NCBI GenBank assembly: GCA_002360555.1
Contig: DEQS01000103.1
Location: 19,384-54,264 of the forward strand
Reading direction: 5' to 3'
Length of the DNA stretch: 34,881 nucleotides
DNA from: Chloracidobacterium sp. UBA3360
GTDB taxonomy: Bacteria > Acidobacteriota > Blastocatellia > Pyrinomonadales > Pyrinomonadaceae
Both the position numbers and the translations under genes were made by a program. Below, in pieces: positions 31,504 to 34,881 of the stretch. The notes beneath the pieces are model-generated. The model did no database searches, was not told where the DNA came from, and was given only the letters and a program-made list of their open reading frames with translations. Position 1 is the first letter of the stretch, and every line of letters begins with the position of its first letter.

Positions 31504-31806
31504 ATGCAAATTCAATCAGCGTCAGATGTGATTGCAAAGATCAATCAGGACCCGGCTTTTGCTGCTGCGGTTAAGGAGAATCCAGCCGCCGCGATTGCCG
31601 AGGTTGCCTCGAACCCGCTTCAGACCGATCGATTGATATATAGAATGGTGGTAGGAGCGTTGGGATTGACAATGTTGCTAAGTCTCATTGGCATCTTTAT
31701 TATGGCTTTCTATGGAAAACTGATACCTGAAGGAGCAATTGCCCTTGGCTCGGCGGCGGTGGGTGCGGTAGCAGGTCTGCTTGCTCCGTCGCCGTCGAGA
31801 GGATAG
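31504..31806 (+). CDS. Small two-helix membrane protein (holin-like topology)
   Basis: 100 residues with AAGGAG at 31490-31495 before the ATG. Residues 1-42 are polar and helical (SASDVIAKINQDPAFAAAVKENPAAAIAEVAS). Helix 1 is about 44-70 (LIYRMVVGALGLTMLLSLIGIFIMAFYG) and helix 2 about 74-95 (PEGAIALGSAAVGAVAGLLAPS), rich in small residues. Two helices in a short protein next to a possible cell-wall enzyme recall a holin. The same layout also occurs in unrelated small membrane proteins, so holin is a hypothesis. The next gene begins 15 bases later. Confidence 0.68.
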   Translation: MQIQSASDVIAKINQDPAFAAAVKENPAAAIAEVASNPLQTDRLIYRMVVGALGLTMLLSLIGIFIMAFYGKLIPEGAIALGSAAVGAVAGLLAPSPSRG

Positions 31807-31821
31807 AAAAATAAAAACTAT

Positions 31822-32391
31822 ATGCGTTCATTTACCGACAAAGAAGTTTTGGATCGGGTGGCCGGTTTGTCGACATTTAGGGGATTTCCGCACGGAATTA
31901 TGGACATCTGGATACGTTCGAAGGCGGATGTTTTTGATTCGTTTGATGACAAGGCCTTTACGTATGAGTGTTTTGGCGGAGCGAAATCGCCAAAGTTCAT
32001 AATGGCCCGCAACGGCACGACCAATGCGGGGTCTTACGGCTTGCTCCATTTCGACAAATACAATCACAAAGGCTGCGCCGTGCTCAAATCGAACGTGATC
32101 GTTTACGGGTCCCACGCTTATGGTTTGCATAATGGCAAGCCAGCCTATCGTGAGGTCAAAGGGTTCCCATATTACCGCGATGCCAACAAAAACCAGAAAG
32201 CCGAAGAGATCGGGCCTGAGTTCACAGACATCATCGGTGCAAATATCCATCGTGCCGGACAAAACTCGACGGTCATAAATAATTGGTCTACGGCTTGTCT
32301 GGTCACTGCTAATTTGACCAAATTCTTGGCTTGGCTCGATTTTATGAAAAAGCGGCCGCTGACCGTTTGCATTCTTAAGGAATGGCCATAA
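31822..32391 (+). CDS. Putative L,D-transpeptidase-like or phage-type cell-wall protein
   Basis: 189 residues, no obvious signal peptide. The C-terminal block DIIGANIHRAGQNSTVINNWSTACLV places H143 ahead of S156 and C159. This recalls the His...Ser/Thr-His-Gly-Cys active site of YkuD L,D-transpeptidases. It also recalls a related family in phages and Bacteroidota, with IHRA...WSAGCQV, that I remember as sitting near lysis genes. In this protein the Gly before Cys is Ala (STAC). The N-terminal FDIWIRSK-like opening (IMDIWIRSKADVFDSFDDKAFTYE) and the GSYGLLHFDKYNHKGCAVLKSN segment fit that family. No muralytic activity is proven. It follows the two-helix membrane protein by 15 bases, without a clear Shine-Dalgarno sequence. 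Confidence 0.65.
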   Translation: MRSFTDKEVLDRVAGLSTFRGFPHGIMDIWIRSKADVFDSFDDKAFTYECFGGAKSPKFIMARNGTTNAGSYGLLHFDKYNHKGCAVLKSNVIVYGSHAYGLHNGKPAYREVKGFPYYRDANKNQKAEEIGPEFTDIIGANIHRAGQNSTVINNWSTACLVTANLTKFLAWLDFMKKRPLTVCILKEWP

Positions 32392-32409
32392 ACAACCGAA
32401 GGAGATCTT

Positions 32410-33048
32410 ATGCCCGAAACTCAGAATTCTGACTCAAATTATTTGATCTCGTATCGTGCGCTTAGACGGGCGATCGGCATGATCGGCATTGCTCTGCCGA
32501 TCGTGCTTGTGTTCGGCGAGAACCAGTTTGGCAAACCGGGGATACTCGATTCAATCAGTTCATACTACTGGTCCGATTCGATGAGGGATGTTCTTGTCGG
32601 CAGCCTTTGTGCTATCGGAGTATTTCTAGGCGCATATCGCGGCGATCGGGATCTGGATGTTCCCGCGGGCAGGTTGGCCTGTATATTCGCTATTGGCGTT
32701 GCTTTATTTCCCTGTTCAAAGCCGCTGGAACCTAGGGCCTGGTACAACTACGTTCACTATATTTCAGCCGCGGGACTATTTCTAAGTCTTGCGTATTTTT
32801 GTTTATTTTCTTTCACCAAACAGGATACCGGCACCGACCCGACACCCAAAAAACCACTCCGCAATCGCGTATATGTCACGTGCGGCGTGATCATATTGAT
32901 CTGTATCGCAGCGATCGCGATCCTTGGCATTTTCCCTCCGGAAAGCTCGGTAAAAAACTATGTGTTCTGGCTTGAAGCATCAGCCATTTGGGCTTTTGGC
33001 TGGTCTTGGTACATCAAGGGTAAGGGACTGGGGATCATACAGGGGTGA
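32410..33048 (+). CDS. Six-helix integral membrane protein (DUF998-like)
   Basis: 212 residues with AAGGAGAT directly before the ATG at 32410. Six hydrophobic segments are visible at about residues 20-36, 59-76, 84-102, 113-132, 151-172 and 183-203. The signature SISSYYWSDSMRDVLVGSLCAIGVFLGAYRG between the first two helices is shared with many bacterial membrane proteins of unknown function, related to DUF998. No catalytic motif is assigned. Last gene of the plus-strand set. Its stop is three bases from the stop of the convergent lptD, without an intervening terminator. Confidence 0.72.
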   Translation: MPETQNSDSNYLISYRALRRAIGMIGIALPIVLVFGENQFGKPGILDSISSYYWSDSMRDVLVGSLCAIGVFLGAYRGDRDLDVPAGRLACIFAIGVALFPCSKPLEPRAWYNYVHYISAAGLFLSLAYFCLFSFTKQDTGTDPTPKKPLRNRVYVTCGVIILICIAAIAILGIFPPESSVKNYVFWLEASAIWAFGWSWYIKGKGLGIIQG

Positions 33049-33051
33049 TCG

Positions 33052-34881
33052 CTATCGCAGACCCTGGCCGATCTGTTCCGTGCCAAATGCTCCGATTCCG
33101 TTTAGGCGGAAACTGAAGGTCAAGCGGTTCTCTTTGCGGACGCCGACATTGAAAGTGTAGTACTGCATGGCGAGCGAACAGCAATCATATGCGTACCCAA
33201 GCGTAACGAGCGAACTGATCATCGGCGACTGTTTTGCCGCCCTCGGGTTCTCGAAATCAAAGAAGAACGATGCTCCGCCATACAAGCCTTGATTACGGTT
33301 TCCCACAAAGACTGATGGACTCCATTGCGACCCGCGAAGCGTTCCCGGTTCTTTGCCGTTTATATCGGCATACTGAGCCAGAGATGGTATCAGCGTGATC
33401 GCCCTTGTGTAATAAAACGTCTGAAATAATTTGAACAGCGGTTTATCGTATCCAATTGTGGCCGAGATAGCCCTAAGTCCGTCACCGCTCAACCCATAAT
33501 CGAGACGAGTGTTAACAAAGATCGTTTTCTGCGGACGATAGGTTGCGTCAATATTTAGGGGCGAAAATCGTCTCGGCACACCGCCAAACGTATAAAAACT
33601 CATTGCCGTCATCGGCTCAATTTGGTTACGAAATCCCGGGACTAGTGCTCCGCCAAATGTCTCATCGAGAAAGTACTTACCGCGTATACTCAGGCTAAAT
33701 ATTTCGTATGGCTGCACCGACGACGCCTTGGATTTGTCGCCTTTTTCCTGCAGCAATTTCTGAGCTTCGCTTGTAACCGCCTCGCCGTATTTTCGAGTGT
33801 AAAAACGGTTGATAATGCCATATTCGATCTCGTTGGTATTCGCGATCGTGTCAACGTGGTCAAATCTGATTATGCGGTTAAAGTTATCGACTCCCCTGAC
33901 TAGACGATAAGTCAGATAAGGTTCGATAACGTGTCGAAATCTAAACTTATCGTTCTTACCGTAGTAGTTTTTAGCAAGGGCGACCGGCCTGACGTCAAAG
34001 GTCAACTCTCCGTATTTGCGTATCACGTCATCGCTGATCACCCGGCGAAACGAGTCAAACGAATTAGAATAATACGTAACCCGCGCAGACGCCGTCGTCG
34101 TGAAATTGAAATACTTTGTGTATAGCGGCAGGATGATCTGCGGATAGATATCAAAACGCTGAACTACAGATGGCGTAACGATCGGGTCGTGACCTGTCAT
34201 CTGTTGATATAAGGCAAGGTCATCAACCTCCTCGCGTCTCGATACGCCCTCAAGACTCGTCTTGAATGAAAAATAAACGCCTTTCAGAAATGCTGGCATT
34301 GACGGACGCTTTTCGAAATTGATACTAGGCAGATTACGCGTCTTTTCCTTAACATTCGGTATAGAGATCACCTGAGATCTCGCGAGTATATTGAGTGTGT
34401 AATCGTTCCAACTTTTATTTATAAAAACTTGTGAATTTTCGATCGGTGAGATGATCTGTTGGATGCCGTCAGAAAACTCTTGTCGGAAAGCAAGACTCGA
34501 TGTCAAGCGAAAATCTGCGGCCGCGGTAAAACCATTTGGAAAATAATGGACCCCTTCGGCGTAAACGATAGATCCGCCCTGATCTGGGTGTGTAGCGTCC
34601 GCCTTCGGCCCAAATATCCTGTCTTTAACGGCATAAAAGCCCGCGTTGAAAAAAGATCGCGAATTGGCCCGCGTCCTTAGATCCAAGCCATAGCCAATGC
34701 CGCGTTTGCTGTACAAGTCTCCGCGAAAAGTCACATCGGCCGAGTCGCCGAGCGTTTGATAGTAGGCGGTCGAAAGGCGCAATCCCTTACGCCCCGAATA
34801 TCCGAACGTAGGCGTCAGAAAGCCGGAGCTGCGTGCTTTTTCTTTGATCGAAATGGAGGCGAACGGCACGATCATAAGCGG
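33052..34881 (-). CDS. lptD: LPS-assembly protein LptD, C-terminal part (5' end outside window)
   Basis: Outer-membrane beta-barrel that inserts LPS into the outer leaflet. The frame stays open to the window edge (codons before the ATG at 34875 read ...PL), so the gene continues beyond and the N-terminal OstA-like domain is not seen. About 609 residues are visible. The start of the LptD barrel is recognisable in FASISIKEKARSSGFLTPTFGYSGRKGLRLSTAYYQTLGDSADVTFRGDLYSKRGIGYGLDLR. A long series of alternating amphipathic strands follows, many ending in aromatic residues. The C-terminal strand ends RLTFSFRLNGIGAFGTEQIGQGLR. It links functionally with lpxD and lpxB in the same window. Confidence 0.85.
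   Translation of the reverse strand, partial: PLMIVPFASISIKEKARSSGFLTPTFGYSGRKGLRLSTAYYQTLGDSADVTFRGDLYSKRGIGYGLDLRTRANSRSFFNAGFYAVKDRIFGPKADATHPDQGGSIVYAEGVHYFPNGFTAAADFRLTSSLAFRQEFSDGIQQIISPIENSQVFINKSWNDYTLNILARSQVISIPNVKEKTRNLPSINFEKRPSMPAFLKGVYFSFKTSLEGVSRREEVDDLALYQQMTGHDPIVTPSVVQRFDIYPQIILPLYTKYFNFTTTASARVTYYSNSFDSFRRVISDDVIRKYGELTFDVRPVALAKNYYGKNDKFRFRHVIEPYLTYRLVRGVDNFNRIIRFDHVDTIANTNEIEYGIINRFYTRKYGEAVTSEAQKLLQEKGDKSKASSVQPYEIFSLSIRGKYFLDETFGGALVPGFRNQIEPMTAMSFYTFGGVPRRFSPLNIDATYRPQKTIFVNTRLDYGLSGDGLRAISATIGYDKPLFKLFQTFYYTRAITLIPSLAQYADINGKEPGTLRGSQWSPSVFVGNRNQGLYGGASFFFDFENPRAAKQSPMISSLVTLGYAYDCCSLAMQYYTFNVGVRKENRLTFSFRLNGIGAFGTEQIGQGLR

Overview
This window is a stretch of chromosome from a Gram-negative (diderm) bacterium. 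LpxD, LpxB and LptD show an LPS-bearing outer membrane. The best guess for lineage is Acidobacteriota, class Blastocatellia or close to it. That rests on the mix of genes, above all a secreted PD40-propeller protein with Pro-Thr linkers and a C-terminal domain of the kind common in acidobacterial exoproteins. It is inference and was not tested by any search. Most of the window is ordinary housekeeping DNA on both strands with short intergenic gaps. Several genes appear to use TTG or GTG starts behind good Shine-Dalgarno sequences.

Layout. 0-3.7 kb: a polyamine block, the 3' part of speA (arginine decarboxylase), a deoxyhypusine-synthase-like gene and an agmatinase gene. 3.7-5.8 kb: a lipoprotein HtrA/Deg protease and a small four-helix membrane protein. 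5.8-7.5 kb: tRNA-Pro(GGG), a MerR regulator and thiL. 7.5-7.85 kb: a free-standing unit with promoter, 45-codon Met/Cys-rich ORF, hairpin and terminator, and no downstream gene on its strand. 7.9-9.2 kb: two secreted proteins of unknown function in one minus-strand operon. 9.3-11.7 kb: a multi-zinc-ribbon protein, an HNH endonuclease, an atypical tRNA-Met(CAT), several intergenic inverted repeats and a small conserved hypothetical protein. 11.8-13.2 kb: cysS.

13.2-18.3 kb is a minus-strand run that reads dsbD, a cysteine-rich secreted SGNH hydrolase, cysteine dioxygenase and a GT39-like glycosyltransferase. A thiol/disulfide reductant exporter beside a substrate with 18 cysteines, and cysteine catabolism beside cysS, give this part a cysteine theme. 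18.4-22.8 kb is a pyruvate dehydrogenase operon (E1 alpha, E1 beta, E2) that ends in a DMT-family transporter. A lone STAS-domain protein follows, then lpxD and lpxB, which converge and overlap by four bases. 25.5-28.2 kb holds the large PD40/Pro-Thr secreted protein and 28.4-29.4 kb a branched-chain aminotransferase.

29.5-33.05 kb is the most accessory-looking part. A promoter with an inverted repeat and a roughly 300-base leader precedes five same-strand genes: a secreted helical protein, a 109-residue unknown, a holin-like two-helix membrane protein, a protein with an L,D-transpeptidase-like His...Ser-x-x-Cys signature, and a six-helix membrane protein. It could be a muralytic export or lysis-type cassette, or a set of unrelated small genes. 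The window ends inside lptD, read on the minus strand.
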